From: CAYWWM01 sp965198025
Lineage (GTDB): Bacteria; Acidobacteriota; Terriglobia; 2-12-FULL-54-10
Direction: 5' to 3'
Assembly (NCBI GenBank): GCA_965198025.1
Contig: OZ240237.1
Span: 620,001-684,000, forward strand
DNA length: 64,000 nucleotides
Shown: in pieces, positions 54,624 through 63,300 of the stretch
Position numbering within the stretch: the first letter of the stretch is position 1
Layout: each line of letters begins with the position of its first letter
The notes under the pieces: model-generated
What the model was told of the DNA's origin: nothing
Databases searched by the model: none
The model's input: only the letters and a program-made list of their open reading frames with translations
Made by a program: the position numbers and the translations under genes

Positions 54624-56030
54624 TTGGCCATAGACCTACTTCTGAAGGGAGGCACGGTCGTCACCGAGGACGGTGCCGTACAAGCCGAGGTTGCGATTTC
54701 AGGAGAGAAAATCGTGGGCATTACGGATCCGGGCGAAAGCAACTCTGCCAAGCGCCTCGTGGACGTCGGGGGGCTTCATCTGTTGCCGGGGCTGATTGAC
54801 ATGCACTCGCATCACCGCGAGCCCGGCTTTACGGACAAAGAAGACCTGATTACCGCGACGACCTGCTGCGCCGCGGGAGGCGTTACGGTGACGGTGGGGA
54901 TGCCGAATGTCAGCCCGTCGCCGACCACCGCCGAAATCCTGAAAGACATTCTCGCCCTCTACAAAGAAAAGGCCATCGTTGACTACAACATGAACCCGGC
55001 GGGCACAGTGCTCGAAGAGATTCCCAAAATGGTGACCCTGGGGATCCTCGCCTTCAAGGTTTTCATGGTGGCGGATACGGAACGGTCCTATCCGCACATG
55101 CCCGGCATCGGCGTGCATGACCACGGGAAGTTGCTGGCGATCTTCCAGGCGGTCGAGAAAACGGGGCTGCCGATCATGGTCCACCCGCACGATCAGGAGT
55201 TGATGGACCAGATCGAGCAGGGCTACTGGGCCGAAGGCAAGCGCGATTACCGCGCCTACGCGCAGGCCTACGCTGCTCACGACGGCGTCATTTGGGATGT
55301 TGCCGTCGCAGTCCTGTTGCGGCTGCAGCAAGCCACCGGAGTGCGCCTGCACGTTCTGCACCTCCAGACGACCGGGTGCGTGGAAATGCTGCGGGCAGCG
55401 AAAGCGCAGGGGCGATCCGTTTCCACGGAGGTAAACTCCTGGGCGCTCTGGCTCGGCAATGACTGGAACACAATCGAGCGCCTCGGTTCGTATGCGCTCT
55501 CCTACTATGTCGCCCCGCACCATTACGAAGCGGTCTGGAAGGCGCTTGTTGATGGAACCGCGGACATCATCGCCTCGGACCACGCGCCGCACCTGAGGGA
55601 AGAGAAGGAGCCCGGCTGGACCGACGGCTGGAAAGCCCACACCGGAACCCCCTCAGCCCAGTATTATCTCTCGTTGCTGCTAACGGAGGTTTCCGCCGGC
55701 CGGATTTCGCTCCAGCGCGCGGTCGAAATTGTCTCCCTTACCCCGGCAAAGTTGTTTGGTCTCTATCCGCGCAAGGGCGCCATCCGCGTGGGAGCCGATG
55801 CAGACATTGTCGCGGTGGATCTGACTAAAGAGCACGTCATCACGAACGAGGAAGTTCTCAGCAAATGCGGCTGGACCCCGTATGCTGGGCAGAAGGTACG
55901 TGGCCTCCCGGTCCATACGCTCGTGAGAGGTCAGTTTGTTTTCGAGAATGGGAAGGTGGTCGGCCGACCAGGCTACGGGCGCCAGGCCAGCCCATCGAAT
56001 TCGAAATCGCACGGCAGGAAAACTCCTTAA
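54624..56030 (+). CDS. Cyclic amidohydrolase (allantoinase/dihydropyrimidinase/dihydroorotase family)
   Basis: A 468-residue TIM-barrel hydrolase. Metal ligands follow the family plan: DMHSHHREPGFT (His61, His63), AFKVFMVAD with Lys145 (carboxylated bridge), MVHPHDQE (His187, His189), VLHLQTTG (His246) and IIASDHAPH (Asp319). It hydrolyses a cyclic amide such as allantoin, a hydantoin or a dihydropyrimidine; the motifs do not decide which. Start: TTG 54624, 12 bases after AGGAGG. The last 20 residues (GRQASPSNSKSHGRKTP) are atypical, and the DNA there runs into debris of a TonB receptor and an IS630, so the native 3' end may have been replaced. Confidence 0.88.
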   Translation: MAIDLLLKGGTVVTEDGAVQAEVAISGEKIVGITDPGESNSAKRLVDVGGLHLLPGLIDMHSHHREPGFTDKEDLITATTCCAAGGVTVTVGMPNVSPSPTTAEILKDILALYKEKAIVDYNMNPAGTVLEEIPKMVTLGILAFKVFMVADTERSYPHMPGIGVHDHGKLLAIFQAVEKTGLPIMVHPHDQELMDQIEQGYWAEGKRDYRAYAQAYAAHDGVIWDVAVAVLLRLQQATGVRLHVLHLQTTGCVEMLRAAKAQGRSVSTEVNSWALWLGNDWNTIERLGSYALSYYVAPHHYEAVWKALVDGTADIIASDHAPHLREEKEPGWTDGWKAHTGTPSAQYYLSLLLTEVSAGRISLQRAVEIVSLTPAKLFGLYPRKGAIRVGADADIVAVDLTKEHVITNEEVLSKCGWTPYAGQKVRGLPVHTLVRGQFVFENGKVVGRPGYGRQASPSNSKSHGRKTP

Positions 56031-56066
56031 TAACAAAGGGGCTAACCACACAACCTTCCCTGCGGA
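56019..56066 (-). pseudogene. Ghost of a TonB-receptor 3' end with its downstream leader
   Basis: Read on the minus strand, the stretch (GTAGTCCGCAGGGAAGG, TTGTGTGGTTAG, then CCTTTGTTATTAAGGAG) matches 13497-13549 at nearly every base. There it is the end of a decayed receptor followed by the leader of a secreted gene. Here nothing follows except the end of the amidohydrolase gene on the other strand. Confidence 0.6.
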
Positions 56067-56070
56067 CTAC

Positions 56071-56350
56071 GAGGATGTCCGTTAATTCGTAGAAAGTAGC
56101 CGCCGTGGACGAACCAGGCGGAGGCGTTGTCGGAAGTAATCGTGGCGATGGGCTCGGAAATCGCCTCCTGCCGCGCATCCCGGTGCGGGACTGCAGCGAA
56201 CGGAGCTTCTGTTTCCCCTTCCCCCAGCATGGTTCCATCGGGTTGCAGTTCGGCGAGTACGGCGGCAAGTACCGCAGTTGGGGCTCCGGTGGCCTCGAGG
56301 CTGCGTTGAACTGATGTGGCAGCTAAGCTATCTCCAGCGTTGAAAGAAAG
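56071..56350 (-). pseudogene. IS630 transposase C-terminal remnant with two frameshifts
   Basis: Pieces in shifted frames give LEATGA, LRYLPPYSPNCNPMEPCWGK and GKQKLRSLQSRT, then EAISEPIATITSDNASAWFV, HGGYFLRIN. This is the usual IS630 C-terminal order around the catalytic Glu (NPMEPCW). The last 30 bases recur at 20020-20049. Confidence 0.75.
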
Positions 56351-56574
56351 CAACCATAAGACATTCGGCATGATCCGTGCAGCGAGGTCCTGCAGATGCA
56401 TCTCACCCACTCCGATCACGGGCGGGGCGTCCTGGTCTGAAACTGGCCACATGGGCCGCTCACCCTTCACTCCTTTTTTGTTCGGCCGGGATTCAACGAG
56501 GTTTTTTTGCGTCCAATAGAACCGCCAACACTCCAAGCGGTCCGACTTCCTCGCGTGAAGAAACGCTCGACTAC

Positions 56575-57888
56575 TTATCCAAAGAAGAGTCGGCTCCAGA
56601 ACAAGGCCGCAAGGAAACCCGTAAGGTCAGCCGCAAGACAGGCGATGACGGTATGGCGTCCGGCTCCGACCGCGACGCTTCCAAAGTAGAGCGCGAGCAC
56701 ATAGAAAGTGGTTTCTGTACTGCCGTTGATCACGGAAACGAGGTAGCCCACAAAAGAATCGGGTCCGTTGGCTTGCATGGCTTCAGTCATGACCCCGAAC
56801 GCACCGCTTCCCGAAAGTGGCCGAGCAAGTCCCATCATTAAGCCTTCGGGAGGGATCGAAGTGAGGCTCGTGAGGCCAGTTGCAAGAAAATCAAGAGCCC
56901 CCGAAGCCCGGAACATACCCACCGCCACCAGGATCACAACCAGGTATGGAATTATGACGACGAAGATGTTGAACCCCTCCTTCGCCCCTGCCACAATCGA
57001 TTTGTACACGTTAACGCCGCGGACGAAGCCCGCAAGCAAGATCGCCGCCATGAGAGTCGGAAGCAACCACGATGAAAGGAGCGCGCTGGCAAACTCCCAG
57101 GTGCCAATGTCCGGTTCCACTCGGCGCACCTCAAGTGAGATCGCGACACACATCAGAACAAAGAAGAAAGACACCCAAATGAGTCTCCAAGACGAACCGC
57201 TTGTCTGAACACTGACATCCTCCAAGGCTTGATCCAGGCCCTTGATGTCAGTCGTGTCGCCCCCTCGACTACCCTCGTCGTCCGCGCTCAAGGGGTAGCG
57301 ATCGAGAGCAAAAGCGGTGCGGCCCTCCAGAAGCTTGGCGACCCCCACCGCGGCGACAGTCGCGCATGCGGTGGCGAGGATCGAGGGAAGTATGATCCCG
57401 GCGGCGTCCACCGAGCCCAGGCTGGCCCGCACCGCAATTACACCGAGCGGGAGCACGGCCACCCCGGAGGTGTTGATCGCCAGGAAGAGTGCCATCGAAT
57501 TGGTGGCTACTCCGGGGCGGGTATTCAGCGAATCGAGTTCCCGCATCGCCTTCAGTCCGAATGGCGTCGCCGCGTTTCCCAGTCCGAGCATGTTCGCCGA
57601 GATATTCAGGATCATGGCGCCCATAGCGGGGTGACCGGCAGGCACGTCCGGAAACAGCCGGTGCATTATGGGCGCCAGCCCCCGCGCGATTGTCCGCATG
57701 AACCCCGCGTCCCGCAGTACCCGCATCAGGCCCAGCCACAACGCCATCATACCGAGGAGCCCTATGGCGATCTGGACGGCGCCATTTGCCGACTCGATGC
57801 TGGCGTCCATAACATTGGCCATGGTGCCGTTGAAGGCCGCAAACACCACAGAAACAACGATCAAGCTGATAAAGATCAGGTTGAGCAT
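56575..57888 (-). CDS. SpmA-SpmB fusion (nucleoside-recognition/Gate-domain membrane protein)
   Basis: A 437-residue membrane protein. The N-terminal half is SpmA-like (IGLLGMMALWLGLMRVLRDA, GHPAMGAMILNISANMLGLG, NAATPFGLKAMRELDSLN). A hydrophilic linker (about 195-230) separates it from an SpmB-like half (GAKEGFNIFVVIIPYLVVIL, GLARPLSGSGAFGVMTEAMQ, SVINGSTETTFYVLALYFGS). Such fusions occur in many non-sporulating bacteria, so a sporulation role should not be inferred; Gate-domain proteins are thought to move nucleosides or similar solutes. Next to an allantoinase-like gene, a purine or ureide link is possible but only by position. The gene appears intact. Confidence 0.88.
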   Translation of the reverse strand: MLNLIFISLIVVSVVFAAFNGTMANVMDASIESANGAVQIAIGLLGMMALWLGLMRVLRDAGFMRTIARGLAPIMHRLFPDVPAGHPAMGAMILNISANMLGLGNAATPFGLKAMRELDSLNTRPGVATNSMALFLAINTSGVAVLPLGVIAVRASLGSVDAAGIILPSILATACATVAAVGVAKLLEGRTAFALDRYPLSADDEGSRGGDTTDIKGLDQALEDVSVQTSGSSWRLIWVSFFFVLMCVAISLEVRRVEPDIGTWEFASALLSSWLLPTLMAAILLAGFVRGVNVYKSIVAGAKEGFNIFVVIIPYLVVILVAVGMFRASGALDFLATGLTSLTSIPPEGLMMGLARPLSGSGAFGVMTEAMQANGPDSFVGYLVSVINGSTETTFYVLALYFGSVAVGAGRHTVIACLAADLTGFLAALFWSRLFFG

Positions 57889-57904
57889 ACTGCCAGCCCC
57901 TTAG

Positions 57905-58977
57905 CCGGAATTAACTTTTTGGCCCTCCGCCGGTTGCGAGTATATACCTGTATGCTTCCAGTCGAGCCCTCCGGGCACCGTTTTTCTCCCAGAGGGTCCC
58001 ATCGGCTCCCAACCGACCTTCCACGGATCCTGAAAACCCGTTGCCCCGGCTTCCAGAACCAGCTTTTTCAGACAGCTCTCCATTCCTGGAGGATAGCGGA
58101 ATTGTTTTCTCGGGTGCCACAGCCTAGGCTATCCCGACGGAAGCGACAGTCCATCTATCCGCCCCAGCATCGCTCCAAACAAACGCCGCGTCAGATGGCT
58201 CTCTGCCAGGAGAAACCAATAGTACCGGGCGTGCTTGACCAATCGGCCGCCGGTTTTAACCAGTCGCTGCTGCAAGCTGGTCAAAGACCAGTTTCCGATT
58301 CTCTGTGGCAGCACCAGCCGTCGCCACAGATTGCCGAGATTATAGGCAATGATGGTCAGCCACAGCAGCACCTCGTTGGACCGGAACCGATGGCAACTCA
58401 GCCGCGTTACCTTCACCGCTTGCTTGCCTTCTTTGATCCACTGCTCCGCTGTCCCACGTTTGTTGTAGAACCGCACCACCGCCCGACTCGGCAGCGTCAG
58501 GTTCGTTACAATGAACCCGACTCGCGGGAATAACTCCCCCGGATGGTGCTCTACCTTTGCCACCACCCGTCGCATGCGGATGGCATACTTCACGCTCCGC
58601 TCCTCCAACGCTTCGTAGACCTCCGACTTAGCAAAGGCCGCGTCAGCCCGAAACGCAACTTCCTTTCCCATCAACTGCTGGCGTTCGATCTCCGGCAGCA
58701 AAAACTCTTCCCATCCCTCAGCACTGGGAACGTTGCCGGGACGGAGCTTCGCCGCCAGACAGTCGCCTTCCCGGTTGCACAGCAACAGGGGATGGTAACA
58801 GGTGGATTCAAAGTGCCCGTTGTACGCGCTTTGCTCCTGCTCCCCGTAGACCGGGATCTCGGTGGAATCCATATCCAGCACCGTTCGGTACGTCGAACCC
58901 AACGCTTCTGCCTTGCCGATCAGTTCCCGGTTCCGCTGTGCCAGCCCCGCGAAGTTCTCCTCCTCGGCCAGCAACTC
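57905..58977 (-). pseudogene. IS1380 copy D, 5' part deleted, internal in-frame deletion
   Basis: The right end (CCGGAATTAACTTTTTGG) is at 57905, with the 200-bp tail related to copy A. The transposase frame (58974 to 58129) starts inside the gene at LLAEEENFAGLAQRNRELIG and carries DMDSTEIPVYGEQEQSAYNG, RADAAFAKSEVYE and NKRGTAEQWIKEGKQ. About 43 codons between VKYAIR and RRVVAKVEHH are missing in frame, exactly as in copy E. The 5' part ends where an IS3 begins at 58978. Confidence 0.88.
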
Positions 58978-59043
58978 TGACCCGACCGGGGAAATTTGTA
59001 CCGACTTAAGAGAGAGGGAATCTCATGGAGGAGGGCGGATCAG

Positions 59044-59322
59044 ATGCCAATGCAGAGGTACAAACCGGAGCAGATCGTAGGGGTGCTGAGACAGATCGAG
59101 GTGGCAGTGGCGAATGGGAAGTCGACGCCGCAGGCCTGCAAGGAGGCTGGGATCCATACTCAGACGTATTATCGGTGGCGGAAGGAATATGGAGGCCTGA
59201 AGGTGGAGCAGGCCAAACGGCTGAAGGCGTTGGAGAAAGAGAACACCCGGTTGAAACGACTGGTAGCCGAGCTATCGCTGGAGAAGCAAGTTTTGAAGGA
59301 CGTAGCGGAGGGAAACTTCTAA
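59044..59322 (+). CDS. IS3-family OrfA
   Basis: A 92-residue protein (MPMQRYKPEQIVGVLRQIEV) with helix-turn-helix (STPQACKEAGIHTQTYYRWR) and leucine zipper (AKRLKALEKENTRLKRLVAE, LSLEKQVLKDVAEGNF). The GNF ending is typical of the IS407 group. GGAGGAGGGCGG precedes the ATG. OrfA binds the terminal repeats; with OrfB it forms the transposase through frameshifting in the overlap. Confidence 0.88.
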   Translation: MPMQRYKPEQIVGVLRQIEVAVANGKSTPQACKEAGIHTQTYYRWRKEYGGLKVEQAKRLKALEKENTRLKRLVAELSLEKQVLKDVAEGNF

Positions 59323-60182
59323 GCCCTGAGCGGCGGCGTTGTGCGGTAGAGCGAGCTGAGATGAGATACCGGATGAGCGAGCGGCACGCCTGCCGGCTGC
59401 TGGGGCAATCGAGGGGAACGCAACGATACGAACCGATGCGGCGAGCCGACGAGGAGGAGTTGACAGCGGCGGTGATTGCTCTGGCGAGCGAGTATGGCCA
59501 GGACGGGTATAAGAAGATCGCGACGATGCTGCAACGATCTGGATGGCAGGCGGGCCGGGACCGAGTGGAGCGGATCTGGAGGCGCGAGGGGCTGAAAGTA
59601 CCACAGAAGCAGAGACCAAGAAGACGGTTGTGGCTAAATGACAGTTCCTGTATCCGGCTTCGTCCGGAGCGGGCGAATCATGTCTGGAGCTACGACTTCC
59701 TCAGCGCCCGGACGCACGATGGGAGGTTGTTACGGATATTGGCGTTGATCGACGAGTATACGCGGGAATGCTTGGCGCTACGGGTAGCACGGAGGCTGAA
59801 CTCGCAGGATGTGATCGAGACGCTGTCGGAGGTGATGCTGTGGCGAGGGATTCCGGAGCATATTCGTTCGGACAATGGACCGGAGTTTGTTGCCCGGCAG
59901 CTGCGAGTCTGGCTCCGGGGACTGGGGACCAGTCCCCTGTATATAGAGCCTGGCAGTCCGTGAGAGAACGGGTACTGCGAGAGCTTCAATGGGAAGTTGA
60001 GGGAGGAGTGCCTGAATGGGGAGATCTTCTACTCGTTGCAGGAGGCACGGATCGTGATCGAGCAGTGGCGGCAGCAGTACAACCGGGTCAGACCGCACGC
60101 CGCGTTGGGGTATAGGCCCCCGGCGCCGGGGGCCTATACCCCACACTGGAACCCGATTCCAAGGCTTCAAATGGTAATGTAA
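59322..60182 (+). pseudogene. IS3-family OrfB with one premature stop
   Basis: The frame entering from OrfA reads LSPERRRCAVERAEMRYRMS, ERHACRLLGQSRGTQRY, then the rve core: VWSYDFLSARTHDGRLLRIL (first Asp), HIRSDNGPEFVARQLRVWL (second Asp), IEPGSP. A TGA at 59961-59963 replaces the Trp of GSPWENGYCESFNG. The frame continues with ENGYCESFNGKLREECLNGE (catalytic Glu) and ends at 60182. A single TGG to TGA change has inactivated it. Confidence 0.9.
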
Positions 60183-60222
60183 TATGTCTCACATCACTTG
60201 GTACAAAATCTCGGCCCGGTCA

Positions 60223-60598
60223 CGAAGACCACTTACAAGCAGACCGTCAAGAAGTGACGGGCAAAGGCGGGGAACGCTAGCGCTTGAACCTAAATCTAGG
60301 GAGCTGCGGTCTCCGTTGTTGCTCAATTCGCTCCGTCACACGCCGCCGCCGGTCGTAGATTTGGGTCGTCAAGCGAGGGATCATTTCATCGCAGCCGAGA
60401 GACCTAATCAGCTGGGCCCGTAGTCCCGCTCCGGCCCGCGCTGCGATTGAGCACGTCAACAAAGGCCGCGACCAAAAGACGGCGAAGTTGAGCGCCGCCA
60501 CCCGGCAGCCCCCTCCTCAGTGGTCCGCCGGTTGCAGGTCCCGAGTGCCGTGGCCCGACTCCGCAGCCGCCTAAGCCTGGAGAAGACCAATATCTGGT
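60223..60598. other. No supported gene
   Basis: A short minus-strand frame at 60277-60501 (RLTTQIYDRRRRVTERIEQQ near its end) is arginine-rich and unsupported. The first bases (TTYKQTVKK and stop) could be the end of a lost gene on the plus strand. Confidence 0.4.
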
Positions 60599-60883
60599 CT
60601 ACGCCACAAACTGAAGCCTCACCCCGCAGGCAGAGGCGATCTTGGCAACCGTACCGAGCCGAGGATCTCTGTTTCCCGATAAGCCGCGGGAGAGGCCCAC
60701 GCGGTCGACGGCGGCTCGACGTGCGATTTCAGATACGCCGCCCTGTGCCGCCGCCACGTTACGAAATGCTTTCATCAACAATCGAGGGTCTCCGTCGAAC
60801 TCCTCGATCGCAGCGTTCAGGTACGCAGCGACGTCTTGAGGTGTTTTGAGATAGTCGCTAGCTCGATGCTGTTTCACGGGCAT
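60599..60883 (-). CDS. Antitoxin of a HigBA-like addiction module
   Basis: A 94-residue protein. The N-terminus MPVKQHRASDYLKTPQDVAA, YLNAAIEEFDGDPRLLMKAF matches the putative addiction-module antidote family. An HTH follows (GGVSEIARRAAVDRVGLSRG, LGTVAKIASACGVRLQF). It should bind and neutralise the toxin and repress the pair. The ATG 60883 lies 10 bp inside the toxin gene, so the two are translationally coupled in toxin-first order. Confidence 0.85.
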   Translation of the reverse strand: MPVKQHRASDYLKTPQDVAAYLNAAIEEFDGDPRLLMKAFRNVAAAQGGVSEIARRAAVDRVGLSRGLSGNRDPRLGTVAKIASACGVRLQFVA

Positions 60884-61203
60884 TTTTGCTTCTCCTGTTG
60901 ATACGTCTTCCAACAGGCCTGGGCCATTTCGATGTCGCGGGCCTGCCGTTTCTTCGTTCCGCCGACCAGGAGGATCACGAGTTTCTCGCTGTCGAGGCCA
61001 TAGTACACGCGGTATCTGGGGCCGAAGTCGATTCGAAGCTCGGAAACGCCCTTGCCCACCCCTTTGTGGTCGCCGAAGTTTCCCAGTTCGACCCGGTCGA
61101 TGCGCGTCTGGCTGCGAGCTCGAATCTCGGTATCCTGGTTCTGAAGCCACTCGCCAAAGTAGTCCGTGCCGTCTTCTGCTAAGTAGTGAACTACCCTGAT
61201 CAT
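60874..61203 (-). CDS. RelE/HigB-superfamily toxin
   Basis: A 109-residue protein: FGEWLQNQDTEIRARSQTRI, ELRIDFGPRYRVYYGLDSEK, LVILLVGGTKKRQARDIEMA. The GxRYRVYY and LLxGGxKxxQxxDI blocks are those of the putative addiction-module killer family (RelE/ParE fold). This family is thought to act as mRNA interferase-like toxins. It precedes the antitoxin and overlaps it by 10 bp. A candidate operator lies 8 bp upstream of the ATG. The module is intact within otherwise decayed mobile DNA. Confidence 0.88.
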   Translation of the reverse strand: MIRVVHYLAEDGTDYFGEWLQNQDTEIRARSQTRIDRVELGNFGDHKGVGKGVSELRIDFGPRYRVYYGLDSEKLVILLVGGTKKRQARDIEMAQACWKTYQQEKQKCP

Positions 61204-61210
61204 GTTGCCA

Positions 61211-61230
61211 TTGTAGCCAACTGACTACAA
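61211..61230. promoter_or_regulatory. Palindromic operator candidate of the toxin-antitoxin pair
   Basis: TTGTAGCCAACTGACTACAA has arms TTGTAG/CTACAA around an 8-base centre and lies immediately upstream of the toxin start. HTH antitoxins of this type bind such sites to autoregulate. Confidence 0.55.
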
Positions 61231-61440
61231 AATGTCACGCGGAGCGGCAAGGTCAGTTCCCCTGTCCGGTGGGTCCGCCTCTCACCTTTGGCGGCCCGAA
61301 CTGCCATATAGCCCTTCGACGTTCAACCGGAAGTGAAAAACTGGGTTCAGGTCACCTACGGATATAGCCCCCCTAACTTCTCGCTGACGGGTTTTTTATA
61401 GACAAAACCGCACAGGCTGGCGGCGCGGTTACCTTACCTT

Positions 61441-61883
61441 CAATCCGGCGTTGCATATGGACGAATTGTCGCTGACACTGAAACAGCTTCCTGAAACCCT
61501 GCTCCTGATTCTCGATCCTGTAATTGCAGTTGCCAGCGAAGCGCGGGACGGATACCAGGCAAAAGATATTAGGAGTGCACTCGCGCCGGTTGTCGAGCTT
61601 GCAACTGAGCGGAACATAGCAGTGTTAGGAATTACGCACTACCTAAAGCGCCATAGCACTCTGGCATCTGACCCACTGGACTGGGTGATAGGCTCGCGGG
61701 CTTGGGACGCTGTGGCGCGAATGGTGCTGGCGGTAGATGACACTCCGGCAGGCCGGGTACCCATGCGAGCGAAAAGCAACCTGGGGCCTACACGCGGCGG
61801 CTACAGCTACACATGGGAAGAAAAGGCCGTCAAAAAAGAAGGCGTTAAGAGGCTGGCAATTCGATTCGTTGAAAGTGTCGAAG
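61441..61883 (+). pseudogene. Fragment of a RepA-like AAA ATPase (plasmid/phage)
   Basis: The frame reads SLTLKQLPETLLLILDPVIA, VELATERNIAVLGITHYLKR, PLDWVIGSRAWDAVARMVLA, KSNLGPTRGGYSYTWEE. This is the Walker-B half of RepA/AAA_25-type hexameric helicases found in plasmids, phages and integrative elements. The Walker A half is missing on the left, and IS1380 copy E cuts the right end at 61884. It is the only direct hint of plasmid or phage ancestry in the window. Confidence 0.65.
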
Positions 61884-63275
61884 CCCGGATTTCCTTTTTG
61901 AAAACGCAGCTGCAACCTTCTGCTAACCTCGAACGGCAATATTGATGCGGGTTTCAGCATCGACATTGGCTTCAGGAGGGCAACACCGTATGGGTGAGAG
62001 CAAAAAACAAGCATTTCAGCTGTCCTTCAACCGGTTTCTGAGGGTCGGGTTTCAAGGATCGCGAGTGACTTCCAACGGCGGATTGATTTTGGTGCGAGAG
62101 TTAGACGAGCGCTTGGGATTCGGCGAACTGATCAAAGTGCAACTGACCGATTCGCGCGCTAGCAATGCGCGGTTTTCTTTCGCGGACCCGCTGCGGCAGT
62201 CAGTGTACAGCCGCCTGGCTGGATACGAGGACGCAAACTATGCTGAGCGACTATCCCAGGACCCGATGTTCCGGCTGATCGGCTCCGAGAAGAATCTGGG
62301 ATCGAGGGGCAGCACTGCCATCCCGGTTGCAAACCTTCGAGACGGAACTTCTGGCCGAGGAGGAGAACTTCGCGGGGCTGGCACAGCGGAACCGGGAACT
62401 GATCGGCAAGGCAGAAGCGTTGGGTTCGACGTACCGAACGGTGCTGGATATGGATTCGACCGAGATTCCGGTCTACGGCGAGCAGGAGCAAAGCGCGTAC
62501 AACGGGCACTTTGAATCCACCTGTTACCATCCCCTGTTGCTGTGCAACCGGGAAGGCGACTGTCTGGCGGCGAAGCTCCGTCCCGGCAACGTTCCCAGTG
62601 CTGAGGGATGGGAAGAGTTTTTGCTGCCGGAGATCGAACGCCAGCAGTTGATGGGAAAGGAAGTTGCGTTTCGGGCTGACGCGGCCTTTGCTAAGTCGGA
62701 GGTCTACGAAGAGTTGGAAGAGCGGAGCGTGAAGTATGCCATCCGCATGCGACGGGTGGTGGCAAAGGTAGAGCACCATTCCGGGGGAGTTATTCCCGCG
62801 AGTCGGGTTCATTGTAACGAACCTGACGCTTCCGAGTCGAGCGGTGGTGCGGTTCTATAGCAAGCGCGGCACCGCAGAACAGTGGATCAAGGAAGGCAAG
62901 CAGGCAGTGAAGATGACACGGCTGAGTTGCCATCGGTTCCGGTCCAACGAGGTGCGGCTGTGGCTGACGATCCTTGCCTATAATCTCGGCAACCTGTGGC
63001 GGCGGCTGGTGCTGCCGCAGCGGATCGGAAACTAGTCTTTGACGAGCCTCCAGCAGCGATTGGTCAAGACGGGCGGGAGACTGGTGAAACATGCCCGCTA
63101 TTACTGGCTGTTGCTGGCCGAGGGCCATCTGACGCGGCGGCTGTTTGCCAGCATGTTGGAGCGGATCGACAGATTGGCGCTTCCATCGGGATAGCTCTTG
63201 CGGCGGCACCCAAGAAAGCGATTACCATATCCTCCAGGAATGGAGATGTGTCTGAAAAAACAGCTTCTGGATGAC
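61884..63275 (+). mobile_element. IS1380 copy E, decayed, right end lost
   Basis: The left end CCCGGATTTCCTTTTTG is at 61884. The 3' tail after the transposase stop follows copy D only to about 63275, after which unrelated sequence leads to the IS630 at 63301. Confidence 0.75.
61990..63193 (+). pseudogene. IS1380 transposase (copy E) with two frameshifts, a stop and an internal deletion
   Basis: ATG 61990 (MGESKKQAFQLSFNRFLRVG). A +1 change near 62295 (EKNLGSRG for EKNWDRG) and another near 62780 shift the frame. A TAG at 63033-63035 replaces Trp in QRIGNWSLTS. The same 43-codon in-frame deletion as in copy D (VKYAIRM-RRVV) is present. The frame finally ends at 63193 (LALPSG). Confidence 0.9.
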
Positions 63276-63300
63276 CCGGAGACGAGTGCTCAGCGGCTAG

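Larger units (their letters stand above)
58978..60222 (+). mobile_element. IS3-family element (IS407 group)
   Basis: The left end TGACCCGACCGGGGAAATTT and the right end (reverse complement) TGACCGGGCCGAGATTTTGT form imperfect inverted repeats that continue GTACC. There is no 4-bp duplication, and the right flank is not the missing part of IS1380 copy D, which suggests an IS-mediated deletion of the adjoining DNA. Confidence 0.82.

Noticed and set aside
56575..57888. Sporulation genes spmA/spmB as evidence of a spore former
   Set aside because: Fused SpmAB-like proteins are widespread in non-sporulating bacteria, and nothing else here is spore-related.
7851..59963. Alternative genetic code with TGA as Trp
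   Set aside because: Two transposase stops are TGA at Trp positions, but one TGA replaces Arg, two other stops are TAG, and host genes (coxS, coxM, toxin) end normally in TGA.
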